Shown here: piece after piece, positions 44,719-55,402 of the stretch
Layout: each line of letters opens with the position of its first letter
How positions within the stretch are numbered: the stretch's first letter is position 1
Notes under the pieces: generated by a model
Seen by the model: only the letters and a program-made list of their open reading frames with translations
Database searches by the model: none
What the model was told of the DNA's origin: nothing
Source of the DNA: Novosphingopyxis iocasae
GTDB taxonomy: Bacteria; Pseudomonadota; Alphaproteobacteria; Sphingomonadales; Sphingomonadaceae
DNA length: 64,000 nucleotides
NCBI RefSeq assembly: GCF_014334095.1
Contig: NZ_CP060495.1
Coordinates: 2,317,001 to 2,381,000 of the forward strand
Direction of reading: 5' to 3'
Translations under genes and position numbers: made by a program

Positions 44719-45624
44719 TCAGAGATCGCCGCCGCTCAGACGCTGGCAGAGCATGTCTAGCTGATCGAGGCTGGCATAGGGAATTGTCATCCGGCCGGTC
44801 TCGCCCTCGCTGTGAATAGCAATATCCAGACCGAGCAGGTCGCTTAATTGCGTTTCCAAGGCCAAGATATCCGGATCGTTCGAGCGTTTGGCCTGACCTG
44901 ATTTACGGCGGGGTTGAGTCGATCCGCCGTCGCGGCTGTTGCGGACCAAGCGCTCGACATCACGAACAGTCAGGCCTTCCTTCTCCGTCCGCAATGCCAG
45001 CTCCTCGGCCGCATCGTGCCCGATCAGGGCGCGCGCGTGGCCCATCTGCAGCCGCTCCTCCAGAATCATCTCCCGTACGGACTGCGGCAGATCGAGGAGA
45101 CGCATCAGGTTAGCGACATGGCTGCGTGATTTATCGACGAGCGCAGCGACGGCTTTCTGGCTGTGACCGAACTCTTCCGTCAGCCGTTGATAGGCTTCCG
45201 CCTCTTCCACCGGGTTCAAATCCTCGCGCTGAACATTTTCGATCAGCGCAATCTCTAGCGCTTCGCTGTCCTCGAAATCGCGGACGATGACCGGGACCTC
45301 GTGAAGAGCGGCACGCTGCGCCGCGCGCCAACGCCGCTCGCCAGCGATAATCTGGTAGCCGCTTCCGCGCGGAGCCGGCCGCACGACAATCGGTTGAATG
45401 ATCCCGCGCTGTCTTATGCTCGCTGCGAGCTCGTCCAGCGCGGCCTGCGCGAAGTGGCGGCGGGGCTGATCCGGATGTGGCGTGAGAGAGGCCGTCGGCA
45501 AGGTACGAATCGCGCCCGGGCTCGCGTCCTCGCTCTCCTCACTTGGGCGCCCGCGCACCGCATCGCCCAGAAGACTGTCAAGCCCGCGGCCCAAACCACG
45601 TTTCCGGTCACGCGTGGCACTCAT
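44719..45624 (-). CDS. parB: Chromosome partitioning protein ParB
   Basis: A 301-residue CTP-switch centromere-binding protein that loads at parS and spreads. It begins with KRGLGRGLDSLLGD, then the ParB N-terminal domain (LTPHPDQPRRHFAQAALDEL, ERRWRAAQRA with the CTP-binding arginines, and IENVQREDLNPVEEAEAYQR), the HTH (FGHSQKAVAALVDKSRSHVA NL) and a C-terminal dimerisation domain. Three parS-like sites lie within 3.5 kb upstream. Its start overlaps the parA stop. Confidence 0.97.
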   Translation of the reverse strand: MSATRDRKRGLGRGLDSLLGDAVRGRPSEESEDASPGAIRTLPTASLTPHPDQPRRHFAQAALDELAASIRQRGIIQPIVVRPAPRGSGYQIIAGERRWRAAQRAALHEVPVIVRDFEDSEALEIALIENVQREDLNPVEEAEAYQRLTEEFGHSQKAVAALVDKSRSHVANLMRLLDLPQSVREMILEERLQMGHARALIGHDAAEELALRTEKEGLTVRDVERLVRNSRDGGSTQPRRKSGQAKRSNDPDILALETQLSDLLGLDIAIHSEGETGRMTIPYASLDQLDMLCQRLSGGDL

Positions 45625-46397
45625 GCGGCAATTTCCTCTTTCGGCAGGCGGTCGATCAACTCGCGGGCCAGGTCGATATAGGCGGCTGATCCAGCGCAGC
45701 GATGGTCGTAAATCAGTGCAGGCACACCATGGCTAGGTGCCTCGGAGAGTCGGACATTTCGGGGAATCACGGTGTCGAAAACGATGGGCCCGAGCACCGA
45801 ACGAACGTCATCCGACACCTGCTCGGTCAGACGATTGCGACGGTCATACATGGTAAGCGCGACACCGATGACCGAGAGCGCATCGTTGAAACGCGTGCGA
45901 ACTCGCTCCACGGTCTGGAGCAGCTGGCTTAGTCCTTCCAGCGCAAAAAATTCGCACTGCAAGGGCACCAGCACGGAGTCGGCTGCGACGAGCGCATTGA
46001 CTGTCAGCAGGCCTAGCGATGGTGGGCAATCGATCAGGCAAACATCATACTGAGCCGAACCGGCCAGAGCATTTCTCAGCGCATGCGAGCGGTCGTCACG
46101 GCCGACGAGTTCTACCTCAGCTCCTGACAGGTCGACAGTTGCCGGAATGAGGGAGAGACCGGGCACATCGCTGTCGACGATACAGTCATGCAGAGTCCCC
46201 TCACCTAGTAGCAGATCATAGCTGGTCCAGTCTCGCTGAGAACTCTGCAAGCCCAATCCAGTGGACGCATTTCCCTGTGGATCCAGATCGACCAGCAGCA
46301 CGCGCGAGCCTGTTGCGGCAAGCGCGGTGGCAAGGTTGATCGCGGTAGTGGTTTTGCCCACGCCGCCTTTCTGATTCGCGATCGCGATCGTAATCAT
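45621..46397 (-). CDS. parA: Chromosome partitioning ATPase ParA
   Basis: A 258-residue deviant-Walker ATPase that moves ParB-parS complexes apart. The KGGVGKTT motif is at residues 10-17, LVDLDPQGNASTGLG near 36-50, and LIDCPPSLGLLTVNAL near 117-132. It overlaps both parB and rsmG by four bases, so rsmG-parA-parB is one coupled unit. Confidence 0.97.
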   Translation of the reverse strand: MITIAIANQKGGVGKTTTAINLATALAATGSRVLLVDLDPQGNASTGLGLQSSQRDWTSYDLLLGEGTLHDCIVDSDVPGLSLIPATVDLSGAEVELVGRDDRSHALRNALAGSAQYDVCLIDCPPSLGLLTVNALVAADSVLVPLQCEFFALEGLSQLLQTVERVRTRFNDALSVIGVALTMYDRRNRLTEQVSDDVRSVLGPIVFDTVIPRNVRLSEAPSHGVPALIYDHRCAGSAAYIDLARELIDRLPKEEIAA

Positions 46398-47002
46398 GGG
46401 GTGCCTTTCCCTACCAAAATGACAGCCCTTTCATCGGTCACGCTGGGTTCCACGTGGAACATCGAACGATGGCGTTTCGGAAGCTCTGATAGTTCGATAG
46501 CACCTTTGGCGCCACGGGGCAGTACCCAACGCGTGCTACGCGCGGCGAATGGCGTGGCCATTGCGATTAAAGATGGAAGCGGCGCAAACGCGCGGGCTGT
46601 AATAGCATCGACCGTGAAAGCGGATAGCGAGCGAACATTAGAGCAATGAACGCGCACGTTTTCCAAGTTCAAGGCCGCACTGGTTTGGAGAAGAAAGTCA
46701 CACCGTTTGCGTCGCGACTCCACCAAGTGAAGCGTCCATCCCGGCCGCGCGATGGCGAGAACCAAGCCGGGCAACCCCGGTCCTGAGCCAAGGTCCACAA
46801 TGTCAGCACTTTCATCTCGGGGCAGATGGGAGATTAGTTGAAGACTGTCTTCAATATGGCGGTTCCAGACGTCATCGACCGATGAACGCGAAATGAGATT
46901 CTGCCGCTCATTTTCCTGCAATAGCAGCTCGACATAATCCCCAAGTTTCGCATGTGTTTCACGTGGAACCTCAATCGCAGCATCACTCGTCTCCTGCGTC
47001 AC
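46394..47002 (-). CDS. rsmG: 16S rRNA (guanine-N7)-methyltransferase RsmG (GidB)
   Basis: Methylates the N7 of G527 (E. coli numbering) of 16S rRNA. The 202-residue protein has SAM motif I in [16 protein letters not shown] near residues 69-84 and the conserved [13 protein letters not shown] and [13 protein letters not shown] segments. It overlaps mnmG upstream and parA downstream. It contains two parS-like palindromes inside its coding region, so its codon choice there is constrained by the partition system. Confidence 0.95.
   Translation of the reverse strand: MTQETSDAAIEVPRETHAKLGDYVELLLQENERQNLISRSSVDDVWNRHIEDSLQLISHLPRDESADIVDLGSGPGLPGLVLAIARPGWTLHLVESRRKRCDFLLQTSAALNLENVRVHCSNVRSLSAFTVDAITARAFAPLPSLIAMATPFAARSTRWVLPRGAKGAIELSELPKRHRSMFHVEPSVTDERAVILVGKGTP
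46446..46461. promoter_or_regulatory. parS-like site 1, inside rsmG 3' end
   Basis: GGTTCCACGTGGAACA matches the 16-bp alphaproteobacterial parS palindrome (TGTTCCACGTGGAACA) at 15 of 16 positions. It lies within the last codons of rsmG. Confidence 0.8.
46955..46970. promoter_or_regulatory. parS-like site 2, inside rsmG 5' end
   Basis: TGTTTCACGTGGAACC matches the canonical TGTTTCACGTGAAACA at 14 of 16 positions. It lies in the early codons of rsmG, encoding the VPRETHAK region on the other strand. Confidence 0.75.
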
Positions 47003-48810
47003 GACGCAAGCTCGGCACGGCGACTGGCGACCAAGATGGCGGACAGCGCAGCCGGCGTTACGCCCCGTATACGCGATGCCGCTGCCAACGTTGCTGGCCG
47101 CGATGCCTCTAAACGCTCGACCATCTCATTGGAGAGACCAGCTATCTCGCTGAAGGTGAGCGTACCGGGAATGGCCATATCTTGGCTGGCGCGCAAATCC
47201 CGAAGCTCCGCCTCTTGTCGTGCAAGATATGGTTCATACCGGATATCTTCAGTAATTGAGTCGAGCAGCGATTCATCCTCATTTGGCAGGAAGTCCCTCG
47301 CGTGCATTCCCGGCCGTCTCAATAGCTCTCGGACGGAAACCCGATTTCCAAGCTCCGAGTTGGGGTTCGGAAGCAAATCCAGCGCGACATTCAATTGTGC
47401 TTTTCGTGCACAGGCCTGTTCCACCCAGAGCCTGCGGTTGGCACTGATACAGCCGACAGAAAGACCAAGTTCGGTCAGCCGTTCCCATGCATTATCAGCA
47501 CGCAGCCGAAGACGATACTCTGCGCGCGCTGTCAGCATCCGATAAGGTTCCGTCACACCCTGCAGGATGAGATCATCGACCATCACCCCGATATAGCTAT
47601 CTGATCGCGTGAACTCTGGAGCGTCCTTCCCTCCCGCGCGGCTTGCAGCCGCAATACCAGCTACCAGACCCTGCGCCGCTGCCTCCTCATATCCAGTGGT
47701 CCCGTTGATCTGACCCGCGCAATATAAACCGGGGATCGTCCGAACCTGCAGGCCATGGTTTAGCGCGCGCGGATCGATGTGATCGTACTCAACCGCGTAG
47801 CCGGGCACGGCGATCTCGGCCTGTTCCAATCCCTCTATGCTTCGGATCATCCGCGACTGGATATCGACCGGCAGCGACGTGCTGATGCCGTTCGGATAAA
47901 TCATGTGATCATTCAGCCCTTCCGGCTCCAGGAAGATCTGATGGCCGTCGCGGTCTCCGAAGCGATGAATTTTGTCTTCGATCGATGGACAGTATCGCGG
48001 ACCGGCGCCGGCGATATCGCCACCAAATAGGGGAGAGCGATCAAGCCCAGTCCGGATGATATCGTGCGTGAGCGGGTTTGTTCTTGTTATCGCGCAAAAC
48101 GACTGAGGCAGGCGTTGCTTCGGGCTCAATGGCGACATCATCCATAGCTCGTCGTCGCTCTCCTGACGCTCCAACGCTGCCCAGTTAATGGTTCGCCCAT
48201 CGAGCCGTGGAGGCGTGCCTGTCTTTAGACGGGCAAGCGGAAGCGCGGCGTCGCGCATTTGCTCGGCGAGGCGGTGCGCTGCCCCCTCCCCAATCCGGCC
48301 GCCCTCAAATCGCTCTTCGCCACGAAACAACCTTCCGCCAAGAAAGGTGCCGGTGGCCAGCACAACCGCGCCGCTATGAAGCTCGGTACCGTCTGCTAGT
48401 GCGAGACCTCGAACCGATCCGGCATCAAGCCGCAGGGCAGCCGCCTCGCTCCCTATAATAGACAGACGCGGTAAACTCGCCAATGCAGAGCGGATTGCCT
48501 TTCCAAACAATCGACGGTCGGCCTGCACCCGCGGACCGCGCACAGCTGCTCCTTTGCTCCGGTTCAACATCCGATAATGGATCGCAGCGGTGTCGGCAGC
48601 TCTTGCGATCAGCCCGTCCAGCGCGTCGACCTCCCGCACCAGATGACCTTTTCCTAAACCGCCGATGGCCGGGTTGCAGGACATTGCCCCTATTTTCGTA
48701 GCGTCCAGCGTTACCAAGCCGACGGTACAGCCCATCCGCGCAGCAACCGCAGCGGCTTCACAACCGGCATGGCCGCCGCCAACCACAATCACGTCGAATT
48801 TCTTGGTCAT
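46999..48810 (-). CDS. mnmG: tRNA uridine 5-carboxymethylaminomethyl modification enzyme, FAD subunit
   Basis: Works with MnmE to modify the wobble uridine of several tRNAs. The 603-residue protein has the FAD motif [18 protein letters not shown] near residues 11-28, the [20 protein letters not shown] segment near 47-66, [20 protein letters not shown] near 155-174, and [20 protein letters not shown] near 370-389. The length is slightly below the usual 620. mnmE lies 59 bp upstream with a parS site in the gap; rsmG overlaps downstream. Confidence 0.97.
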   Translation of the reverse strand: MTKKFDVIVVGGGHAGCEAAAVAARMGCTVGLVTLDATKIGAMSCNPAIGGLGKGHLVREVDALDGLIARAADTAAIHYRMLNRSKGAAVRGPRVQADRRLFGKAIRSALASLPRLSIIGSEAAALRLDAGSVRGLALADGTELHSGAVVLATGTFLGGRLFRGEERFEGGRIGEGAAHRLAEQMRDAALPLARLKTGTPPRLDGRTINWAALERQESDDELWMMSPLSPKQRLPQSFCAITRTNPLTHDIIRTGLDRSPLFGGDIAGAGPRYCPSIEDKIHRFGDRDGHQIFLEPEGLNDHMIYPNGISTSLPVDIQSRMIRSIEGLEQAEIAVPGYAVEYDHIDPRALNHGLQVRTIPGLYCAGQINGTTGYEEAAAQGLVAGIAAASRAGGKDAPEFTRSDSYIGVMVDDLILQGVTEPYRMLTARAEYRLRLRADNAWERLTELGLSVGCISANRRLWVEQACARKAQLNVALDLLPNPNSELGNRVSVRELLRRPGMHARDFLPNEDESLLDSITEDIRYEPYLARQEAELRDLRASQDMAIPGTLTFSEIAGLSNEMVERLEASRPATLAAASRIRGVTPAALSAILVASRRAELAS

Positions 48811-48853
48811 GGAACCTGCTTAAACAAACCTGCTGGCTCGGTCAAAAAGCGGT

Positions 48854-48869
48854 TGTTCCACGTGGAACA
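48854..48869. promoter_or_regulatory. parS-like site 3, between mnmE and mnmG
   Basis: TGTTCCACGTGGAACA is a perfect 16-bp palindrome and a full match to the second common parS form. It lies in the 59-bp gap directly after the mnmE stop. Confidence 0.88.
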
Positions 48870-50144
48870 TTACTTTCCGATGCAGAAGCCGCTGAAAATA
48901 CGATCCAGCATGTCTTCAGTGTTCGTTCGGCCCGTAAGCCGGTCAAATGCCAGACGCGCGCGCCGCAGCTCTTCGGCTTGCATCAGAGGATCAGCGAGCT
49001 GCGTAGCCGTTTCGAAGGCAATAGCGGCGTCCTGCAACGCCGCACGCTGCCGTGCATTCAAGGCAAACTGATCTTCACGCGGCACCAGTAAGCGCCCGCG
49101 ATGAACCAATAGCGTGATGAGTTGATCAACACCCTGTCGCGTGTGCGCAGACACGCGTAAGACATCGATCGACTTCACCACCTCGATATCGGACTTCGCG
49201 GCAATTTCGATCAGCGCTGCGTGAACGGGTCCCTCCCCTTCCTCGCCCAACCACAGCAGAATATCGGCCCGATCAAACGCCGTCCGGGCGCGATCAATTC
49301 CTATCAACTCGACACGATCGGACGTCGACTCACGAAGACCTGCGGTATCACTCAGCAAAAACGCGAGGCCACCAAACGCCACCGGCACTTCGATGACATC
49401 GCGAGTCGTTCCCGCCTCCTCCGACACGATCGCCGCCTCGCGCGATACGAGCGCGTTGAGCAAACTGGATTTCCCGCTATTGGGCGGACCGGCGAGGACG
49501 ACGCGGATACCGTCACGCAGGCGTTCCGCAGGCGGAGCGTCTAACGTATCCCTTATTTCGGCTGCCAGCCGACCGGCATCTACCAACTCGGCCGATGAGC
49601 CGCTCACATCATCTTCGTCCGAAAAATCCAGATCCGCTTCGACCATAGCCGATAGCAATAGCAAGCGTTCTCGCCAGGCATCGACAAGCCGCCCGAAGCG
49701 ACTGCTGGCCATGTCGATAGCCGCCCGGCGCTGCCATTCGGTTTCCGCCGACAGGAGATCGGACAAGGCTTCTGCCTGGCCGAGATCGATTCGCCCGTTC
49801 GCAAAAGCGCGCCGTGTGAACTCACCAGCCTCCGCAGGTCGCAATCCCTCGATCGAGCCCAACGCCTCTAGCACCGCATTCACCACAGCGCGGCCCCCGT
49901 GCAGATGCAACTCCGCCAGGTCCTCGCCCGTCGCTGACCTTGGGCCGGGAAAAATCGTGACCAGCGCCTGATCCAGAATAGCGCCATCCGGCCCCGCCAA
50001 CTGCCGGTAGGTCAGCTGCCTCGCCTTGATCTCATCCCCCGCCAGCAGGCTGAGCGCGTGCGATGCCTGCGGTCCGCTTATCCGAATGACGGCAATGCCA
50101 GCCGGCGGCGCTCCGCTAGATAGTGCAAAGATTGTATCCATCAC
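48870..50144 (-). CDS. mnmE: tRNA modification GTPase MnmE (TrmE)
   Basis: Potassium-dependent GTPase partner of MnmG. The 424-residue protein has the N-terminal folate-binding domain (TIFALSSGAPPAGIAVIRIS), a G domain with VVLAGPPNSGKSSLLNAL near residues 215-232, DTAGLRESTSDRVE as G3, and the C-terminal catalytic cysteine in FCIGK. It is somewhat shorter than the usual 450. DUF6489-type gene upstream by 15 bp on the same strand. Confidence 0.97.
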   Translation of the reverse strand: MMDTIFALSSGAPPAGIAVIRISGPQASHALSLLAGDEIKARQLTYRQLAGPDGAILDQALVTIFPGPRSATGEDLAELHLHGGRAVVNAVLEALGSIEGLRPAEAGEFTRRAFANGRIDLGQAEALSDLLSAETEWQRRAAIDMASSRFGRLVDAWRERLLLLSAMVEADLDFSDEDDVSGSSAELVDAGRLAAEIRDTLDAPPAERLRDGIRVVLAGPPNSGKSSLLNALVSREAAIVSEEAGTTRDVIEVPVAFGGLAFLLSDTAGLRESTSDRVELIGIDRARTAFDRADILLWLGEEGEGPVHAALIEIAAKSDIEVVKSIDVLRVSAHTRQGVDQLITLLVHRGRLLVPREDQFALNARQRAALQDAAIAFETATQLADPLMQAEELRRARLAFDRLTGRTNTEDMLDRIFSGFCIGK

Positions 50145-50158
50145 TGGCTGAGCGGGCG

Positions 50159-50428
50159 TCAGCTTTCCTTAGGCTTGCTTGAACTCTTGCCACCAGTCGC
50201 CGCAGACGTGGCCGCGCCTTCCATAAAGTTCTGAAACAGTTTCAGACCCATTTGACCCATCGGGGCCATCTGTTTCGCGAATGTTTCCAGCTGTTCCAGA
50301 TTCGTCGCGCCCTTCATCGCCTGAGCGACGTTATCGACGTAGATTTCATTGGCCTTGGTCACATCAGGCAGTCCCATGAATCGCCGAGCCTCTTCGGGCG
50401 TGCAATCGATCTCGATGTTCATCTTCAT
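50159..50428 (-). CDS. DUF6489-like small protein upstream of mnmE
   Basis: An 89-residue protein beginning MKMNIEIDCTPEEARRFMGL at ATG 50428, preceded by GGAGG. It continues VTKANEIYVDNVAQAMKGA and has a helical Met-rich segment, then a Ser/Lys-rich tail. Similar small proteins occur next to mnmE or phasin-related genes in sphingomonads; function unknown. ATG 50422 is an alternative start. Confidence 0.8.
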   Translation of the reverse strand: MKMNIEIDCTPEEARRFMGLPDVTKANEIYVDNVAQAMKGATNLEQLETFAKQMAPMGQMGLKLFQNFMEGAATSAATGGKSSSKPKES

Positions 50429-50538
50429 GGCGCTCGGCCTCCTTCGGCTTTGATCGGAACGGCGCTGGACGCCGCTCGTTGCTGATGGAGTCAAGATAGC
50501 GACGGGTGGGCCGTCCGCAATGTTCAGGAGAATCCCTT

Positions 50539-51237
50539 ATGACCGCACTGCGCAGCATCGATACGCTCGACGGTGAAAACAGCTTCAATTGCTATGTCGC
50601 CGAGCCGGAGGGCGAGGTGAAGGCAGCGATCGTGGTCATCCAGGAGATTTTCGGCGTAAACGCCGGGATTCGTCGCAAAGCGGACAAGCTCGCGGAAGCA
50701 GGCTACCTCGCGCTCGCACCGGATCTGTTCTGGCAATTAGAACGCGGGATCGAGCTCGATCCGGATATCGAAGGTGAGATGCAGGAAGCGCTCGATCTGA
50801 TGGGCAAGTTCGATCAGGATGAAGGCGTTCGCGATATCGAAGCAGCGATCAAGTTCGCTCGCAGCGAATTTGGTGCCAACAAGGTCGGCGCGGTGGGATA
50901 CTGCCTGGGGGGACGCCTTGCCTACATGACCGCGGCACGCACGGATAGCGACGCCACCGTTGGCTATTATGCCGTCGGAGTCGATGAACTTCTGAGGGAG
51001 AAGGAGGCTATCTCCAACCCGCTGATCCTGCATATCCCGGAGGAAGACGGCTTCGTCGACAAGGAGACGCAGGCCAAAATGCATGAGGGCCTGGACGATC
51101 ATCCGAAGGTCACGCTGTACGACTATCCGGGCATGGACCACGGTTTTGCGACCGAATTCGGCAAACGCCGCGATGAGGAAAACGCAGATCTGGCCGACAA
51201 GCGCACGATGGACTTTTTCGCCGAACATCTTGGCTGA
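50539..51237 (+). CDS. Dienelactone hydrolase family protein
   Basis: A 232-residue alpha/beta hydrolase. Start ATG 50539 follows AGGAG. The catalytic triad of the family is visible: Cys in GAVGYCLGGRLAY near residue 124, Asp in EEDGFVD near 172, and His in GMDHGFATE near 203. The conserved VVIQEIFGVNAGIRRKADKL segment is near the N-terminus. The real substrate may not be a dienelactone. Convergent with the TerC gene across a strong terminator. Confidence 0.92.
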   Translation: MTALRSIDTLDGENSFNCYVAEPEGEVKAAIVVIQEIFGVNAGIRRKADKLAEAGYLALAPDLFWQLERGIELDPDIEGEMQEALDLMGKFDQDEGVRDIEAAIKFARSEFGANKVGAVGYCLGGRLAYMTAARTDSDATVGYYAVGVDELLREKEAISNPLILHIPEEDGFVDKETQAKMHEGLDDHPKVTLYDYPGMDHGFATEFGKRRDEENADLADKRTMDFFAEHLG

Positions 51238-51277
51238 CCAGTCAGTCCCAGTTTAACCCGCAATGGGCAAAAATAAA

Positions 51278-51313
51278 TGGCCGACAGTGCAGTGCGCTGT
51301 CGGCCATATTTTT
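51278..51313. terminator. Bidirectional Rho-independent terminator
   Basis: TGGCCGACAG (51278-51287) pairs perfectly with CTGTCGGCCA (51297-51306), followed by TATTTTTTG; an A-run upstream gives the same layout on the minus strand. It sits between convergent dlh-like and terC genes. Confidence 0.93.
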
Positions 51314-51342
51314 TGTCCTGCAAATAGCTTTAAACGGCAATC

Positions 51343-52053
51343 TCAGGTGAAGAGAGAGAGCAATCCAATCGTTTCGCCGCCGCCCACCAGGCCTTCGTAA
51401 ATCATCTTGCCGGCCACGTAGACGATCACGAGAAGGCCCAGATAGCCCAGCCAGCGGTGTCGCTCGATATATTTGGCAATGATGTTGGCCGCCAGGCCCA
51501 TCAGGATCACGGAAAGGATCAGGCCGACTACCAGAATGCCCGGATGCTCGCGCGCGGCACCTGCCACCGCAAGCACATTATCGAGGCTCATGGACACGTC
51601 GGCAACGGCCACCGCCCATGCAGCCGCGGCGAAGCTCTTGACGGGTTTGACGCCCACTTCTTCGCCGGCAGCACTGCCGCCTTCGCGAAGTTCACGATAG
51701 AATTTCCACGCCACCCAGAGGAGCAGCAGGCCGCCCGCGAAGACGAGGCCCACAATACCGAGCAGCCAGGTGACGATTAGCGCGAAAATTATGCGCAGGA
51801 CCAGCGCTGCGCCGATACCGATCAGGATCACCTTCTTGCGATCCGCGGCGGGTAGGCCGGCGGCCAGTGCACCAACCACGATGGCGTTGTCGCCGGCAAG
51901 CAACAGATCGATCGCCAGTACCTGCCCGAACGCAGCGAGCTGCGAGGGCTCGGTAATGTTCGAAAAATCGCTGACGATATGTTGCCAGATTTCGGACGGC
52001 GAACCCATCCCTGCGGATGCGGCAGCCTGGGCGAAGAGAAGCAAGTCGATCAT
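51343..52053 (-). CDS. TerC family integral membrane protein (YjbE-like)
   Basis: A 236-residue membrane protein with about seven helices. It has the two conserved acidic metal-coordination segments of TerC proteins, IDLLLAGDNAIVVGALA near residues 49-65 and VADVSMSLDNVLAVAGAA near 150-167. TerC homologues export metals such as manganese or assist metalation of exported proteins. No manganese riboswitch was seen upstream. Confidence 0.9.
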   Translation of the reverse strand: MIDLLLFAQAAASAGMGSPSEIWQHIVSDFSNITEPSQLAAFGQVLAIDLLLAGDNAIVVGALAAGLPAADRKKVILIGIGAALVLRIIFALIVTWLLGIVGLVFAGGLLLLWVAWKFYRELREGGSAAGEEVGVKPVKSFAAAAWAVAVADVSMSLDNVLAVAGAAREHPGILVVGLILSVILMGLAANIIAKYIERHRWLGYLGLLVIVYVAGKMIYEGLVGGGETIGLLSLFT

Positions 52054-52149
52054 ATGCTCACCATAGAGTTTCGGCGGACCCGGTGAAGACCGAATCCGCC
52101 GATGAATGTGCTTTTCCGGGGCCGATCCGGGCGGGTTGCCCGGACCGCC

Positions 52150-53406
<1,257 letters not shown>

Positions 53407-53604
53407 ATAAAAATCCATTCCCGGCACGATGCGGGGCGTTGTTGATGCTGGAAAATTGCGGGCGCTGGGATCGGCAGGAAGGCCGTGCGCACGAATGAGG
53501 AGGCCCGGACGGGCCGTTCGCGACCGATTTACGGCGCGCCGCGAGAGCTGTCAATCGCAGCTGTGGTGAATAGCCTGCAAGGCAGCCGACTGCCCGCCAC
53601 GCTG

Positions 53605-54045
53605 CTAGAAAGGTTTCACCACCACCAGAACAACGATGATTGCAATGGCAATCGCAGGCACTTCGTTCAGAAGGCGCAGCGCCTTGCCGGTCAACGGGCG
53701 TTCGCCCCGCGCCAGCTTCTTACCGTAAGCGATGAGATAGCCGTGATAGCCAGACAGGCCGAGCACGAGCAGAACTTTCGCACCGAACCAGCCCATCGAC
53801 CAGGCCTGGATCGTGACCGCCAGGGTGATCCCCAGAATCCAGACCAGGATCATTGACGGGTTGAGGATGATCTTGATCAGCTTGCGTTCGCGATCGGCGA
53901 ATTTCTCGGCCTCTTCAGAGCCCGGTGCGGCCTCCTGATGATAAACGTACAGCCGCGGCAGCATGAACAGCCCGGCCATCCAGAAAATCACGAAAATGAT
54001 GTGGGCTGCCTTCAGCCAGAGATAGAGCACCGAGAGCGTTTCCAT
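53605..54045 (-). CDS. hemJ: Protoporphyrinogen IX oxidase HemJ
   Basis: A 146-residue inner-membrane protein with four or five helices, of the HemJ family that converts protoporphyrinogen IX to protoporphyrin IX in most alphaproteobacteria lacking HemG/HemY. The conserved histidine is in LKAAHIIFVIFWMAGLFMLP near residue 15, with LPRLYVYH following; further conserved residues are in GYHGYLIAYGKKLARGE. It lies nine bases downstream of hemE in the same direction, forming a haem-synthesis pair. Confidence 0.93.
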   Translation of the reverse strand: METLSVLYLWLKAAHIIFVIFWMAGLFMLPRLYVYHQEAAPGSEEAEKFADRERKLIKIILNPSMILVWILGITLAVTIQAWSMGWFGAKVLLVLGLSGYHGYLIAYGKKLARGERPLTGKALRLLNEVPAIAIAIIVVLVVVKPF

Positions 54046-54054
54046 TTCGTCCGT

Positions 54055-55104
54055 TTAGGCGTTTCGGCCAAGCATCCCAAGCAATTTCCGGACATGATCG
54101 ACCGGCGTATCGGGCAGGATGCCGTGGCCCAGATTGAAGATATGCGGGCGATCGGGGAAAGCATCGCGGATCGCGGACACCGCCTGCTCCAGCTCCGTTC
54201 CACCGGCGATCAGCGCCAGCGGATCGAGATTGCCCTGCACTGGCAGGCCCTTGGGCAGGACATCATTTGCCCAGACCGGATCGACAGTTTCGTCCAGGCC
54301 CAGCGCATCGACGCCCGTCCCTTCCGCATAAGCGGTAAGCTTTCCACCGGCGCCCTTGGGAAAACCGATGATCGGCGTATCGGGATGGCGTGCGCGCACC
54401 CCTTCGACGATCGCACGGTTCGGCGCGATCACCCAGCGATCGAACTGCGCGGGGCTGAGCGATCCGGCCCAGCTATCGAACAGCTGCACCGCATCCGCGC
54501 CCGCCTCGATCTGGCCGCTCAGATATTCGATGCTGACTTCGACCAGCCGATCGATCAGCGCACCGAAGCGCTCCGGCTCGCCATAGGCCATGCGTCGCGC
54601 GGTCGCTTGATCGCGGCTCCCCTCGCCTGCCACCATATAGGTCGCGACCGTCCAGGGGCTGCCTGCGAAGCCCAGCATGGTGACGTCAGCGGGCAGTTCC
54701 GCCTTCACCCGGCGCACGGTCTCATAGATCGGATCGAAGCGCGTGAAATCGGGCGTCAGTTCGGCGAGCTCATGCTCCGCCAGGATAGGCGAAAGACGCG
54801 GGCCCTCTCCCTTCACGAACTGCAGGTCCTGCCCCAGCGCGTGGGGAATGATCAGAATATCGGAAAACAGGATCGCCCCGTTGAACCCGAAGCGGCGGAT
54901 CGGCTGCAAGGTTACCTCGGCGGCCGCTTCGCTATCGTAGACCAGATCGAGAAATCCGCCCTTTTCGGCCCGCAGCGCGCGATATTCCGAGAGATAGCGC
55001 CCGGCCTGACGCATGAGCCAGACGGGCGGTGGATCGCGGCGTTCCCCGCGCAGCACGGCGAGCAGAGGCTTGTCGGTTTTCGGCTCTGAAGGTCCACCGG
55101 TCAT
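54055..55104 (-). CDS. hemE: Uroporphyrinogen decarboxylase
   Basis: Decarboxylates uroporphyrinogen III to coproporphyrinogen III. The 349-residue protein has the substrate-binding PPVWLMRQAGRYLSEYRALR segment near residues 26-45, FSDILIIPHALGQDLQF near 79-95, and GFAGSPWTVATYMVAG near 140-155. It flanks the candidate origin of replication, as in Caulobacter. Confidence 0.96.
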   Translation of the reverse strand: MTGGPSEPKTDKPLLAVLRGERRDPPPVWLMRQAGRYLSEYRALRAEKGGFLDLVYDSEAAAEVTLQPIRRFGFNGAILFSDILIIPHALGQDLQFVKGEGPRLSPILAEHELAELTPDFTRFDPIYETVRRVKAELPADVTMLGFAGSPWTVATYMVAGEGSRDQATARRMAYGEPERFGALIDRLVEVSIEYLSGQIEAGADAVQLFDSWAGSLSPAQFDRWVIAPNRAIVEGVRARHPDTPIIGFPKGAGGKLTAYAEGTGVDALGLDETVDPVWANDVLPKGLPVQGNLDPLALIAGGTELEQAVSAIRDAFPDRPHIFNLGHGILPDTPVDHVRKLLGMLGRNA

Positions 55105-55402
55105 GCGCTTCCTAAATCCTTATATATTTAAAAGAGAGATTGTTGATGGGAGTTGGGCCGTGGACAAGCGCCGTACTAGGTCTATCCACCGCCTTTGCCA
55201 ACAGATTGACTCCCACCGCCGCGCGACACTGCAATGGATTCGCGAAGCCCTGTGCGCCTTATCAACAGGCTGCGGAAACAAAAGCCGAGCTGTGGATGAT
55301 TGCTGGGCGAATCGATTGAGGCGTGCGGCTTTGTCCGCAGGCCAGATACTCCCCGGCGCTATCCCTTGATTTATCCACTGGCTCCCAACAAAGCTGTGCC
55401 GC
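55105..55402. other. oriC: Candidate chromosomal replication origin (oriC) between hemE and ppsR
   Basis: This 298-bp gap separates divergent genes, and the hemE side matches the Caulobacter origin neighbourhood. It has an A+T-rich stretch (55111-55145, including TATATATTTAAAAG) and six 9-mers close to the DnaA box TTATCCACA: TTGTCCACG (minus, 55167-55159), CTATCCACC (55182), TTATCAACA (55259), TCATCCACA (minus, 55299-55291), TTGTCCGCA (55331) and TTATCCACT (55371). Three GANTC sites for CcrM methylation lie at 55208, 55237 and 55309. No perfect DnaA box is present. Gene direction switches here. Confidence 0.7.

Noticed and set aside
52054-52149. Manganese riboswitch before the TerC gene
   Set aside because: No yybP-ykoY-like core was seen in the short gap.
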